64,000 bases of DNA from Massospora cicadina (Eukaryota; Entomophthoromycota; Entomophthoromycetes; Entomophthorales; Entomophthoraceae): positions 1-64,000 of the forward strand of contig JAKSZP010009478.1 of the NCBI GenBank assembly GCA_022478985.1, given 5' to 3'. Position numbers and translations under genes: made by a program. This document shows positions 11,591 through 21,415 of the stretch, piece after piece. The notes beneath the pieces are model-generated. The model searched no databases. It was not told the DNA's origin and saw only the letters and a program-made list of their open reading frames with translations. Each line of letters starts with the position of its first letter. The first letter of the stretch is position 1.

Positions 11591-12345
11591 CTCTTTGGCA
11601 GCATAAAACGGAATTCCCTTAAGAGCGTCCACTGATTCAGGCAGCATCTTGGTATCCGCCCTGCTGTTGTGTAGTGTAAGTCTAAGGCATAGAAAGGATA
11701 CTCAACTGTGCAAGTATATTCCTTTTTTGATTACATTGTGGTCCAAAATCAGAAGAACCTCGTAGTTAAGCAGGGAGAGATAGCCCTTCTTCAGATTGAT
11801 ATTCCCTTAATACTCATGTATAAACTGGGTACCAATGAGCATGTCATAGGTGTTGTTGGCTAAGGCCACTGTAGGGGCTGAGAGGAGGAGTTTCCCAAAT
11901 TGGATGGGTAAAGATGTTTAAGCCACAATAGCGTAGGTGTTGGCTAGACCAGCAGTGCCAAACTCCTGAGTATAGTCAAGGTCATAGGCCAGCATAATTT
12001 TTTTCATAAGCTTGGATGATACAACGTTTACAGTGGATTTGGTGTCAAGGATAGCAATAACCTTTACTCCTTTGACAACAACCTCCACTTTGGTTGAGGT
12101 TCCCCCAAGTAGGAGGAGCGAGGACCTCCCTAAGCAGAGAGTAGAGCAAGGCGTTTAACAGTTTCAGGAAATTTATCCTGAATAGACTGCAGTGTATAAA
12201 CAAACTGAGTGGATTGGATCTTCGTGGCAATGAGATGGTCAGCTTCACTAAAGGTATTAATAAACTCCACGCCTCTCAGCACCTGGTAAAGATATGTTCC
12301 GCGGGGTATCCTCGCCATATTCACTCATTATGAGTTTAACCTGTC
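11591..12345 (-). pseudogene. E2 aspartic protease region (broken)
   Basis: On the minus strand, VIAILDTKSTVNVVSSKLM at about 12005-12060 is the protease active-site region, with LDTK where retropepsins have DTG or DSG, so the catalytic Gly has become Lys. It continues through YDLDYTQEFGTAGLANTYA, LPIQFGKLLLSAPTVAL and YDMLIGTQFIHEY (about 11815-11980). 12045-12324 holds the upstream spacer. The start of the protease-RT linker lies at 11591-11700 and is cut by Z1. Confidence 0.7.
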
Positions 12346-13740
12346 AGGTACCTCCACTTCACCTGGGGCTCCTAAAACAAAGTGATTGGCATCTTCACAA
12401 CCCCCTTCAGATTCATCATTGGAGTGGTTTTTCAATGCACATCAGAAGGTCCCTAGGAGGGGGATAGGTTCAGGGAAATCCTCGTTGCAAGAGAGGATCT
12501 GAGGCCGCTCCTCAACCCTAATCATTTTTGGAGGAGGCACTGTATTTGTCATGGTGCTATTTTAGACCTTTAAAGTAGTTGGTTTGGACTACTCATGGCT
12601 ACAAATTTTGGATTAAAGTTGGCTGGAGGAGATAGCGTTTTAAGAGTGGATGCTTTAACTAAACCGGCTTTATGTTGATAAGCGGCTGTGAGCCTTGGGG
12701 AAACATACAGTTTAGCTTTTGTGACGTGGTCATTTAATCCATTATTGATGGAGGCTGCCGTCACCTGAGAGAGGGGTTTACGCTCAGGAGCAGGCTTTGA
12801 GGCCACTTGTAGAGGTTTATTGTTTGATAAAAGAGGATCTTGGTGACACTATGGGGGCAGGAGGCGCGGCCCCATTGACGAGGATGTACTCTAACTTACT
12901 GGTTTGAGAACCTTAAGTTTGCTGGGAGGAGGAAGATCAGGTTTAAGCTGCACCGCAGATGCTGGGATCATAGTAGTAACCATCGTAGGGGGGCCCACAA
13001 GGATCATCATAGCCTCCTTTGGTGGGGCTACAGTTAAATAATTTACAATGGTCAACACCTGGTGAGATGACCCAACGCCTGAAGTAGCTTCAGCATTATA
13101 CATATCTGCAACCTCCAGCAGAGCTTCCATGATCTCTAAGATAGTACAGAGGTGGCACTTTACGGAGATAAAATGCCAAGTTATTGAAGGGTGAGACGTA
13201 AACCCGCTCAGAATGGCAGCAATGGCGTCGTCAAGAGTTAGAATTTTGGCAAGCAGCAAAGGTTGAGCTTCCCTATAGATTCATCACACAAAAAAGGTGA
13301 TCAATTCTCCCTCTTGCAGACTAAGGCACATAAAGGCCTGTTTTTTGTCATCATAAACTCTTCTGGGAGTCAAATTCGTCAATAAGCGCTTATTTATCCT
13401 CTGACCAGGTGCTGAGGTAGATCATGGTGGGAACCATTATTTCTTGAGCTAGGCAACTAAATCAAGAAAGGATTCACTGGGACTTTTGTTGATTAGTTGC
13501 TCCTTCTATAACAGATTCATAAACAAAGAGGAAGGAGGAAATACTGCTTTCACCTGAGGGTGAACTTACCACTGAAAGGAGGTTTTGGAATAAAGTGGTG
13601 CTCAAGCCTTTTGAGGCGAGACAAAGCACTGGCTAGCTGGTGTTTCAAAGTGGCTAGACAAGGGTTATTTTCAGCGGAGAAGTTGTGAGGGTTAAATGCC
13701 CTACCAACCTAATTTTTTAAAAATTTTTTGTGGTGTACAG
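12345..13740 (-). pseudogene. gag: E2 gag (broken)
   Basis: Assigned mainly by position between the 5' LTR/primer site and protease. Two frames stay open: 12570-12806 (basic, KPAPERKPLSQVTAASINNGL) and 12891-13259 (Pro-rich C-terminus, HQVLTIVNYLTVAPPKE). I find no clear zinc knuckle, so either it is lost or this family lacks one. The N-terminal part near 13400-13700 is heavily frameshifted. Confidence 0.55.
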
Positions 13741-13743
13741 TTG

Positions 13744-13761
13744 CCCCTGTAGTGAGCACCA
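13744..13761 (-). promoter_or_regulatory. E2 primer-binding site
   Basis: On the minus strand TGGTGCTCACTACAGGGG, two bases inside the 5' LTR. Identical over its core to those of E1, E3 and E4. Confidence 0.85.
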
Positions 13762-13763
13762 CT

Positions 13764-14491
13764 TGTGGATTTCAGGCGAGGAAGATGCTCGCTGTTGCCT
13801 TTATTACCTAATTTTTAACCATTTAATCTAGTTGATTTCTGCACCACTATAATAAAAAACAGAACACTAATAAAAACTAATAGTTTTATTTTTTATATTT
13901 TATTAGAAGTGGTAATAAGATAAAAAGAGAGCCCTGTTAAGATCTCACTGCTTATTATTCTAAATTTAACATGAAAGCTCAGACCAAGAAAAGCATCAAT
14001 TTGATAATAGCTTCAAAACTATTTAAAAAATATTTTTTAGTACTAGACTATTTAAAATATATTGGTTTTCAACCTATCAGAGCTTTTGAACTTAATTAGC
14101 TTTAATAAAATAGCTGATGGAGGGTCAATTGTAGGCAAGATGAACCCATGGGGTAAAGATTTAATATATTTTAGCCAATTACCACAAGAGAAAATAGTTG
14201 CACCTTGGGGACCCCCACCAAGCCTATAAAAGAGGGTGGTCCCCGCTTAAGTATTTGAATTGAACTAGAAGTGGGCCTGGGAGGAACTTCAGATGGAATC
14301 CCCTGACTACACCGCATGGTGATGCAATTTAACTTCCCAAACTTGTGCTATTTACCTGAGTAGTATTAACAAAAATGTTGCCCCAATTTGAGGGGTTATA
14401 CGGAGAATTAGCCAGGGTCTTTTGACTAATATCGTCATAATTATAAACCAAATCACTATTTATATAATATAATACTTGTAATTGTCCAACA
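13764..14491 (-). repeat. E2 5' LTR
   Basis: 728 bp, plus-strand limits TGTGGATTTC to GTCCAACA. It carries a conserved hairpin near 14209-14248, GGGGACC...GGTCCCC, enclosing CCTATAAAA, also kept in the other LTR copy. A 12-nt micro-insertion with 17-bp target duplication lies at 14018-14063. Confidence 0.85.
14018..14063 (-). repeat. Micro-retroposon S2: 12-nt insert with 17-bp target duplication
   Basis: ACTATTTAAAAAATATT (14018-14034) and ACTATTTAAAATATATT (14047-14063), one mismatch, flank TTTTAGTACTAG. On the minus strand the insert is CTAGTACTAAAA, the extreme 3' end of the S family. The target is AT-rich, so chance similarity is a larger worry than for S1 and S3. Confidence 0.6.
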
Positions 14492-15050
14492 TCAATAACT
14501 TTAAAATTATTAAGGCTCACCTAAATTGGTTAAGCATTTGACTAAGGAGACTGGGCAGTCTTATATGAAAAAGCTTTTGAATAAACTCAAAGGATATTTT
14601 TGTAAAGTTACAATCCACAAATAATTTATCTTGACCATACTAAATAAAATATACCAATAGGCAAGGATTAATTGACTCAGCTTGATTTTTCAATGATAGC
14701 TTTCATGACACATTTTCATACAAAGTTGAAATAATGTACTTATGGTGAAACTTAGAAGCAACTTGGTAGTGAGTACCACTTTGTTGGGCCGCTAGGGTGT
14801 AATCACTGGAAGCATAATTGTTTAAAGCAAGGGCTCTAAAGTTTGCACGGTTGGTTGAGATTTTTAAACTATGATAGAATATAACTAAGAATTATTAAGA
14901 AGTAAGTTAATATTATAGCGCTTTTATAGTGCTAATATGACATAAAGATAATTGTAAAATAATAGAAGGTATAAGATAACATGATTGACAGGCAGAATCT
15001 GGATAAAAATTAGATATAGGAATATAACAGAAAGCATTCCCCTAACTAAT
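14492..15050. other. Unassigned AT-rich spacer
   Basis: No reading frame, LTR match or family resemblance found between the end of E2 and the start of Z2. It may be pre-insertion host or older repeat sequence. Confidence 0.4.
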
Positions 15051-15874
15051 GTTGATAGGTTTCGTTTTCTTTCTGCTAATTATCACTTTTGAGAAAATTT
15101 ATTTTTACAGCAGAACTAAACACCTTCAAAAAACTGACACATGAAAAACCCTGACGTCTTTGACCCTACCACCCGTTGCTCCAAAATGAAGCAGTGGCAA
15201 ACCGCCCAAAATCTTCCGCCAATTGGGAAAACGCTTTTTAACTAGGTTAACAAACCTCCCTCACCAATGCCTCAGGTCAAAATGTTCCCCCCAATGATCT
15301 CAATCTCCACCTTACACGTTCCCAAGAGGTGCCTCATAGCCCCATTGTGCTTTCCCAAAGAAAGATGCAATTTGGCCTCTGGGCTGAATATGACAACTTT
15401 TTTATCTACAACAACAAACAAATTATAGAATTAGCCCAGGCGCTTATGCCCTGCAGGCTTTATTGACTTCCACCCCTACAAGGGGTACTTTGACCTCAGG
15501 TTCACCTGTGAAGCCAATGCTGCAATTTCAGCCAACATTCCTCTGGTGTTCTAGGGAACCCTCATCACAGAGACTCACACATGGTTGCTTGATGACACCA
15601 CTCTTGTGGTTCAATTTGCATACCTTCCCACTCACCTCACCCCTAGAACTTTATACAATGAACTAATAGCTGGGTTGTCATATATGGCGCTGACCCCATT
15701 CTACAATTTGTGGTTCCTAATGGAGCCAACTGACTTACTAACCCTCAAACCTTTGCAACTGTACGCCCAATATCAACTTTAAATTGCAATTTTAATTCCA
15801 CCTCACACCATTGTTCCCTCTTCCACTAACCAATCTTTCTGGGCCAGAGTAGACAAAGGGCGCATGATCTGCCC
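15051..15874 (+). mobile_element. Z2 left part: full-length ORF1-only retroposon, 5' half
   Basis: GTTGATAGGTTTC at 15051-15063 is repeated perfectly at 29814-29826, so Z2 once filled 15064-29813 minus the later element E3. The 5' end GTTTTCTTTCTGCTAATTATCACTTTTG resembles the 5' ends of both LINEs. The ORF starts at 15141 (MKNPDVFDPTTRC), then in shifted frames shows MQFGLWAEYDNFF, GYFDLRF (about 15483), THTWLLDDTTLVVQFAYLP and ILQFVVPNGAN. These match LINE ORF1 in order (GWLDLGF is the LINE counterpart). It breaks at the first codons of the zinc knuckle, where E3 entered. Confidence 0.8.
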
Positions 15875-16484
15875 TGTTGAATTTTGGTGATTTATAAATA
15901 TTTCTCTGAAGGGGTTTTTGCATAGGGTTACAACCATTGAATAGTTGGAACAGACAATATGACAATCTTTAGTTTCTCAATACAATTGTAAATAAATTAA
16001 TATATAATAAAATGGGAGCAGTTATTCCCCTAAAATAATTCTTTATTTTAATCTAATAAACTTAGAAGCTTTTCTTCTAGTCTTCTCCTTCTTTCTTTCC
16101 TTTATTTTCTAAAAACCTCTCTCTTTTCATTCCCTCATTTTACTGATATCCCTGAGACCTCAGTTGGTACTGACTCTTTTGCTTAGTTTATTTGTTTTGC
16201 TGTGTTCTCATTGGTTTCAGCTTAATGTTATTCATTCTTTATTGCCTTGATCTGAGGCAATCCATATTATATTGTCTAATGTCAACATCACCTTATCTCC
16301 ATATTTGGAAGGCAATCTGATATGACCTATTATAACCCATTATCGCCATATCCTAAGGCGATCAATTACTTATAGCTCTGAAACATCCTTGGCGGATTCT
16401 GCCCATTGACTCTTCAACGGAATTCCTCCAATAATCTGTTGGTCATAGTTGTGGCTTGTTGTCCAGTCATATAGATTCACTACA
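15875..16484 (-). repeat. E3 3' LTR
   Basis: Plus-strand limits TGTTGAATTTTGG to ATTCACTACA. It aligns with 28092-28692 throughout, e.g. ATTAATATATAATAAA and CCATTGAACAGTTGGAAC / CCATTGAATAGTTGGAAC. The TTGCCTTGATCTGAGGCAA hairpin is conserved with E4. Confidence 0.9.
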
Positions 16485-16528
16485 TTATACACTCCTTGAC
16501 TGGACAATAAGCAGTATGTCTCTTTTTC

Positions 16529-17830
16529 CTCCAACGCCATGCAAATAATCATGCGCCAACAGCCACAAGTCCGTGATTTAATTTATTCTTTCATATGTGG
16601 CTTGGTGTGAAGTTTTCCAACCCAGGCCACATCCCTCTACCCTGGTTTCCTCTTCCCCCAGCTGATGAGGATGAGGCTGACATGGACCTCATGACCATTC
16701 TAACAATTAAGAGCTCCTTCCCAAATTTTTCAGCCATTTGGATTCCTGGCGCGCCCCCTTTGGGAACATAGTGGCCCAGCTACGCTGGGGAGGGAGTGGA
16801 GCCGAGGACCTTCATATATAACAAAGTGGCCCAGCTCCTGGCAAGTGGCTTTAATCGCCTAGTGCTTTCATCTCCTGCTGAGCCTCATCCTGTGGCCCTG
16901 TCTGTCCAGCGGATGCTGTATTTCATGCAGTGGGTAATAGCCTGCTGGTTAAAGTCCTTTCCTCACGCTCCTACCCACTTCCAGTCCCTGGGGGTAAATT
17001 TACACAATAACCGGCTAGCTCGCCTTTGCTCTGGGGTCACTACAGCGTTTACCACCCTCAGCACCGACAATCTATCACAGTACCTTCCAATTATGGCGCT
17101 CTTAGGTAACCTTATTTTGCATCCCACATCCACTGTAGGTTCAAGAATAGAGCTGCTCTGGACAGCCCTCAAGTGGGCTTGAAGAGTGGCATTCACTGCA
17201 ACCACTCCTTTTCTGATAGTGTATCTGAGCATGGAGGACTTCCTTCTAGATTGTCTGGCTCTGGGCGCAGCCTTTTCCCCTCAAGTTGGAACTCATCTGC
17301 TTACATGCCAGCCCTTATGACTCTGACCCCCTCTGCTGGCTTACTCGTTGATTTCCCAGGAACATCAATACATGTGGTTGCAGGCTTTGCTCCTAGTGGG
17401 ACAAGAACAGTTTTGACTCAATCAACCAGATGAGCTCTCACCACCTCGCCTGTTTCCATAGAACCCCAGTCCTTCCTCCTCTTCCAGTCCCGTCGCACCA
17501 GCCTCCCCTCTTCAGACTAGTGCAGTGGCCACTGAGTGGACTTCAGCCCCCTCTCTCTCCCCTCAGCAGCCTCTGCCTCCAACCCCATAAGAGCCCATAG
17601 ATCCCATGGCACCCTCGAAGCAGCAGAAGAAGAAACAAAGATCCCACTGATTAAAACAAAAGGACCACCACAAGAAGCTAAGAAAAGACAGGAAGATAAA
17701 GACATCAAGGCGAAAGTCCTCCAGTAGTGACCAAAATAAACGTAGTTAAAACCACAGAAGATATAGTACAAACATTTCATCATCATAATTTACTTTTTTC
17801 ATTATTTTTTTGTTTTATTCCTTTTGGAGA
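16529..17830 (+). mobile_element. Z3: ORF1-only retroposon fragment inside E3
   Basis: In E1 and E4 the integrase C-terminus runs almost directly into the polypurine tract. In E3 about 1.3 kb of plus-strand sequence lies between them. It encodes only the C-terminal part of the Z protein: a 128-residue open stretch at 16796-17182 (IYNKVAQLL..., then a FPHAPTHF block matching IPKDPHKF of Z4), then a Ser/Pro-rich and Lys-rich tail (AKKRQEDKDIKAK near 17680) and a T-rich 3' region. GTCTCTTTTTC (16518) and GGCTCTATTAC (17831) are a weak candidate duplication (8 of 11). The knuckle and N-terminus are absent, consistent with 5' truncation. Confidence 0.6.
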
Positions 17831-17841
17831 GGCTCTATTAC

Positions 17842-18860
17842 TGCTTATATGGCTGAAAAAGTTCACGTGCACTCAATTTATAATCTGACTGCTCACGGGA
17901 TCCTTGATAGTATAAGTGGCAACACCCTTTTTTCTATTATCTCAAATGGCCCAATCCATATATTAGTAAGCTTGTGCCTCCACTCAAACCCATGCTTGTG
18001 GAATAGCACCATATCTCCATCTTTAAAATGTGTTAAGCCACTTCGCCATACCTGATTGGCAGCCTAGTTTTTGATTTACTTGGCTAAGCTGCATGAGTAC
18101 AATTTGGTTTGTAATTTATATAGCGTATTTGTTAGGGTGGCTAGATAGCGTTGCAGATCCATTCTGCCAGTATACTCTACACAGGCGTATAAAAGCACAG
18201 GCAAAGCGGGGTGCCGTCCATAAAGCAATTGAAATGGACATTTCTCTGTAGAAGAATGGTATCTGATATTGTAGGCAAACACTTTAGTAGAAAGTAGGGT
18301 ACTCTAATTGGAGGGCCTATCTGTAATTAAATTCTGTAGTATGTTCATCAGAGTCCCATTAACCCGTTAACTATTCCGTTGGACTCAGGATGATATGGGG
18401 TTGTTAGGACCCCGCGGATGTCTATCAGTTTGTTGATCTTGTGTAAAATATGAGAGGTGAAGTTGGTTCCATTGTCAGTAAGGATTAACTGTGGGCACCC
18501 ATGATGCTGAGTGATACATTCCGTTACAAATTTAGCCACAGTAATCGCCCCCAGATCCCAAGTGGCCCGCGCCTCAACCTACCTGGTCAAGTGGTCAATT
18601 GCCACCAGGATATACTTAGACTGGTTAGCACCAGTCAGCAGGGGTCCCACAACATCAATTGAGACTGTATGCCAAGTAAAGTGAGGTTTCACTAACTGGT
18701 ATGATGTCTTCTGGTGGAACGGCTTCTCCACTTGGCACTGATGACATCAGGATAGGGTCTCAAGCACATCAAATTGCATTATTCCCAATATTACCGCGGC
18801 CTCAATAGCTCAAGAGTCTTCCAGACTCCACAATAACCAACCTTTCAATGTGCGCTCATG
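17842..18860 (-). pseudogene. E3 integrase (broken)
   Basis: Minus strand. The core is readable: a GANQSKYILVAIDHLT segment near 18580-18640 (first Asp), LILTDNGTNFTSH in an open stretch 18348-18539 (second Asp), YHPESNGIVNG next to it (Glu replaced or shifted), then YNIRYHSSTEKCPFQLLYG at 18220-18282. The C-terminal GPFEIIE-type block lies near 17900-17960. It matches E1 and E4 block by block. Confidence 0.8.
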
Positions 18861-19863
18861 ATATCTGATCTGGTCGAAGGTCTGGGGATATTCACAGTAG
18901 TGTCCCCTATACTCTTACACAATTCCCCGTTTTTCTGGAACGTATTAGTCCTAAGTCCATCAAGCAGCTTGATAACTTGAGGCGGTTCATCATCATACTT
19001 TCTGATAAGCATTTTGTTGAACATTATGTCACTTAAATCTTCCATAACTGCAATAGTTGGCGACCTTGATAATCAATCGGCGTTTTGGTGTTTTGCTCCT
19101 GGTTGATGAAGAATTTCAAAGTCATAAGCTTGCAGCTTAAGAGCCTATCGGGCTAGCCGCCCCTCTGGATCTCTCAAATTCTGCAACCAGCACAATGATG
19201 CATGATCAGTTATGAATTTAAACTTTACTCCATACAAGTAGACTTGAAACTGCTTATATGCATAAATCACCGCTAAGCACTCACACTCATTTACAGTGTA
19301 ATTTCGTTCATGGCAATTCAAGCTACAGCTACAGTATTCCACAGGGTGCTCCTCCCCCTCATCGTCCTTCTGAGACAGGACCGCCCCCACAGCGGAAAGT
19401 GATGTATCCATCTGCACTATAAATTCCTTATCAAAATTAGGGTAGCGCAAATGGGTGCACTTATTAGCGCCATTCAAAGTGTATTGAAGGTGCATTGTCG
19501 CCATTCCATCCACTTGAACTTGGCATCCTTCTTTAGTAGTTCAAACAGTGGACCTCTGATACAACTGAAATTGGGTATTAAGCGTCAGTTATAGCCCACC
19601 ATCCCCAAAAACACCTTAATGTCCCACTTAATAATGGGCTTAGTCATCTTCTGTATGGCCTCCACCTTGGCAGGTTGAGCTCTCAGCCCAGTCGTATCCA
19701 CCACAAAACTGAGGTACTCCAACTGATCCTTGAAGAAGTGGCATTTTTAAGGCTTAATTTTAATATTGGCCTCAGCCAGTCAGAGAAATAATTCTTCCAA
19801 ATGGGTAAAGTGCTCAGTGAACGTGTGAGAGAAGACACTAATATCATCAAGGGACACAAGAAC
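18860..19863 (-). pseudogene. pol: E3 RNase H and distal reverse transcriptase
   Basis: 19145-19513 is open for 122 residues and is a recognisable RT-type RNase H: FDKEFIVQMDTSLSAVGAVL, VEYCSCSLN, ECLAVIYAYKQF and FITDHASLCWLQNL, with the acidic residues in D-T-S, E and T-D-H. Upstream, 19520-19863 is the RT thumb, ending at SLDDISVF, the catalytic LDD box. LINE1 inserted precisely there, and the rest of RT lies beyond 25194. 18845-19045 holds a conserved DDEPPQVIKLLDGLR segment leading to integrase. Confidence 0.82.
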
Positions 19864-19954
19864 TTTTCTTTCTCATTGCAAACACTTTTGCAACCCATTC
19901 AATTCAAGACTTAATCTAGTTTGATAATCTCATAGAGGGGATTAGTCTGCGCCC

Positions 19955-21409
19955 ATGTCTGGGAGCAGTTGGGCAAGCAAAGCAAGAGGAGCAGGCGGAA
20001 GGCCCGCGGCCTCTAACGTTCAAAAACGCCCCAGAGAATCCAGCGGAATAGAAAAAAATTTAAAAAAACTGGCGGTCACAATTTCCCCAGAGATACTCGC
20101 GTGGCAAGCACGATGCAACCAGTACATCAATACGCCACATTCCCAGCCACTTTCGTCGGTGGAATTTGGAGTCCGGACCATCTAGTACTAAAAAAAAAAA
20201 GGAATTTGGAGTCCGTGTGTATCTGGACATCCAAAACATGGCCCTATGGGAAAAATTTTGTGAAGATGTACACAAAATTTTCCCAACCGCGGTGTATGTT
20301 GCACCTCACTCCATGTCACGTGGTTGGCTGGACCTAGGTTTTGAAAGCAAAATAGCAGCAGATGAGGCTGCAGTGGTGCGCGTAGTGGTCGACCTCCCCG
20401 AAGGGCAACAAGTTGTCAAAACTAAATGCACCAGATGGACAAAATCAAACCAAATTTTCCTCACGTTTGACTTTTTGCCTACTACGGTAAAACGTGACAT
20501 TTTGGAGCAACACCTGAAAGATGGTCTCGCCATATATGGCGAAATACAATCTTTCAAAATGCAACATTATTACACTGATGCCACACCTGTGCACCGGCAA
20601 AGCCATCACAGTTCTGACCCCATCTGAGGAGATCGTGAAGGACCTAACCCAGATCCTGCACTCCACCTTTATTGACATTGCAGGGCACACCACCCACCCA
20701 TTCCAGGTAACCGTGGACAGCGCGCCCCCATTTGCACCCACTGTGACGCGTTCGGCCATAAGGCACACGTGTGCCCCATTAAAGAGGGCGTTACATTCCA
20801 AGAGCACCCCTCGGCGGCCATGGCCAGCGGAGAGGCGCACTATGAACCAACCGCAAGTACCAAAGAGGCTTTCCCGTGGGGAGCACAAGGCTGCTACCTA
20901 TTGGTAAAGCCCATCTCCCCGCAGGAGCAGAAGAAGGCCAAGCAAGCCCGTAGGACTGCGGCCAAGGAAGCAGCCAAGGTCACCACCACCATCCCACACT
21001 CACAATGCCAGGAGGACATGGAGACCTTCGCAGCGGAAGCAACTTGGGAATCCATCACCCAATCAGATTGGGAGGCCCAAGCCAGATGGGCCACTCAATC
21101 TGAGGATCTGATGGGAGATTTGATCTCACCCAATCGCTGCACCCAAGCCCCGGTTGAAACTGACTTGGAACCTATCCCAACCAAAAAAATTTTTTTTGCC
21201 CTACTCGATGGTGCACCAAACTTATCCGCACCACAAAAAATTTGTCTGACGTCGGGAAAACAAAAAGTGAAGGCCAAAGCCAATGCGACTCTTTCCGCAA
21301 AAATTAACAAAAACCCTGATAGCGTTGCTGCTAATACCCACGCTGCTTTAAAGCCCGTGGGGACCTGGAAGAGGCTGGTGGGCCAGGGGGCCCACCCCCT
21401 CGCACCTAA
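19955..21409 (+). pseudogene. LINE1 ORF1 (nucleic-acid-binding protein), frameshifted
   Basis: It starts at ATG 19955 (MSGSSWASKARGAGG). The N-terminal half is well conserved with LINE2 (IQNMALWEKFCEDVHKIF, then GWLDLGFESK at 20322). A CX2CX4HX4C knuckle, CTHCDAFGHKAHVC, lies at 20733-20774, followed by a Lys/Ala-rich helical tail (EQKKAKQARRTAAKEAAK). TAA at 21407 would end it six bases before ORF2. A 40-bp disruption at 20176-20215 and an indel near 20575 break the frame, so this copy is dead. ORF1 proteins coat LINE RNA in the RNP; that role is inferred. Confidence 0.85.
20161..20215 (+). repeat. Micro-retroposon S3: 25-nt insert with perfect 15-bp target duplication
   Basis: GGAATTTGGAGTCCG at 20161-20175 and 20201-20215 flank GACCATCTAGTACTA followed by ten A. 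LINE2, the sister copy, lacks both insert and duplication and reads straight through (VEYGVWVFLDIQQ), which gives an empty-site control. Orientation is plus, opposite to S1, S2 and S4. Confidence 0.92.
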
Positions 21410-21415
21410 GGTGCG

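Larger units (their letters stand above)
6734..14491 (-). mobile_element. E2: second Gypsy-type LTR retrotransposon
   Basis: Read on the minus strand: 5' LTR 13764-14491, primer site, gag, protease, linker, RT, RNase H, integrase, 3' LTR. The 3' LTR is cut by E1. Retroposon Z1 (10162-11576) separates protease from RT linker. Its domains differ more from E1/E3/E4 than those do from each other (integrase reads GPLPQTTSGNRYILVGIDHF), so it is a separate family, but it uses the same primer-binding site. Several domains are still open for 60-180 residues. Confidence 0.88.

Noticed and set aside
14492..15050. Host gene between E2 and Z2
   Set aside because: No open frame, splice-like structure or composition change supports a gene.
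16963..17232. 89-residue minus-strand open frame in E3
   Set aside because: Overlaps the Z3 plus-strand frame that has relatives in Z4; the minus frame has none.
20445..20888. 147-residue minus-strand open frame
   Set aside because: Antisense of LINE1 ORF1, over the knuckle and flanking text that match LINE2.
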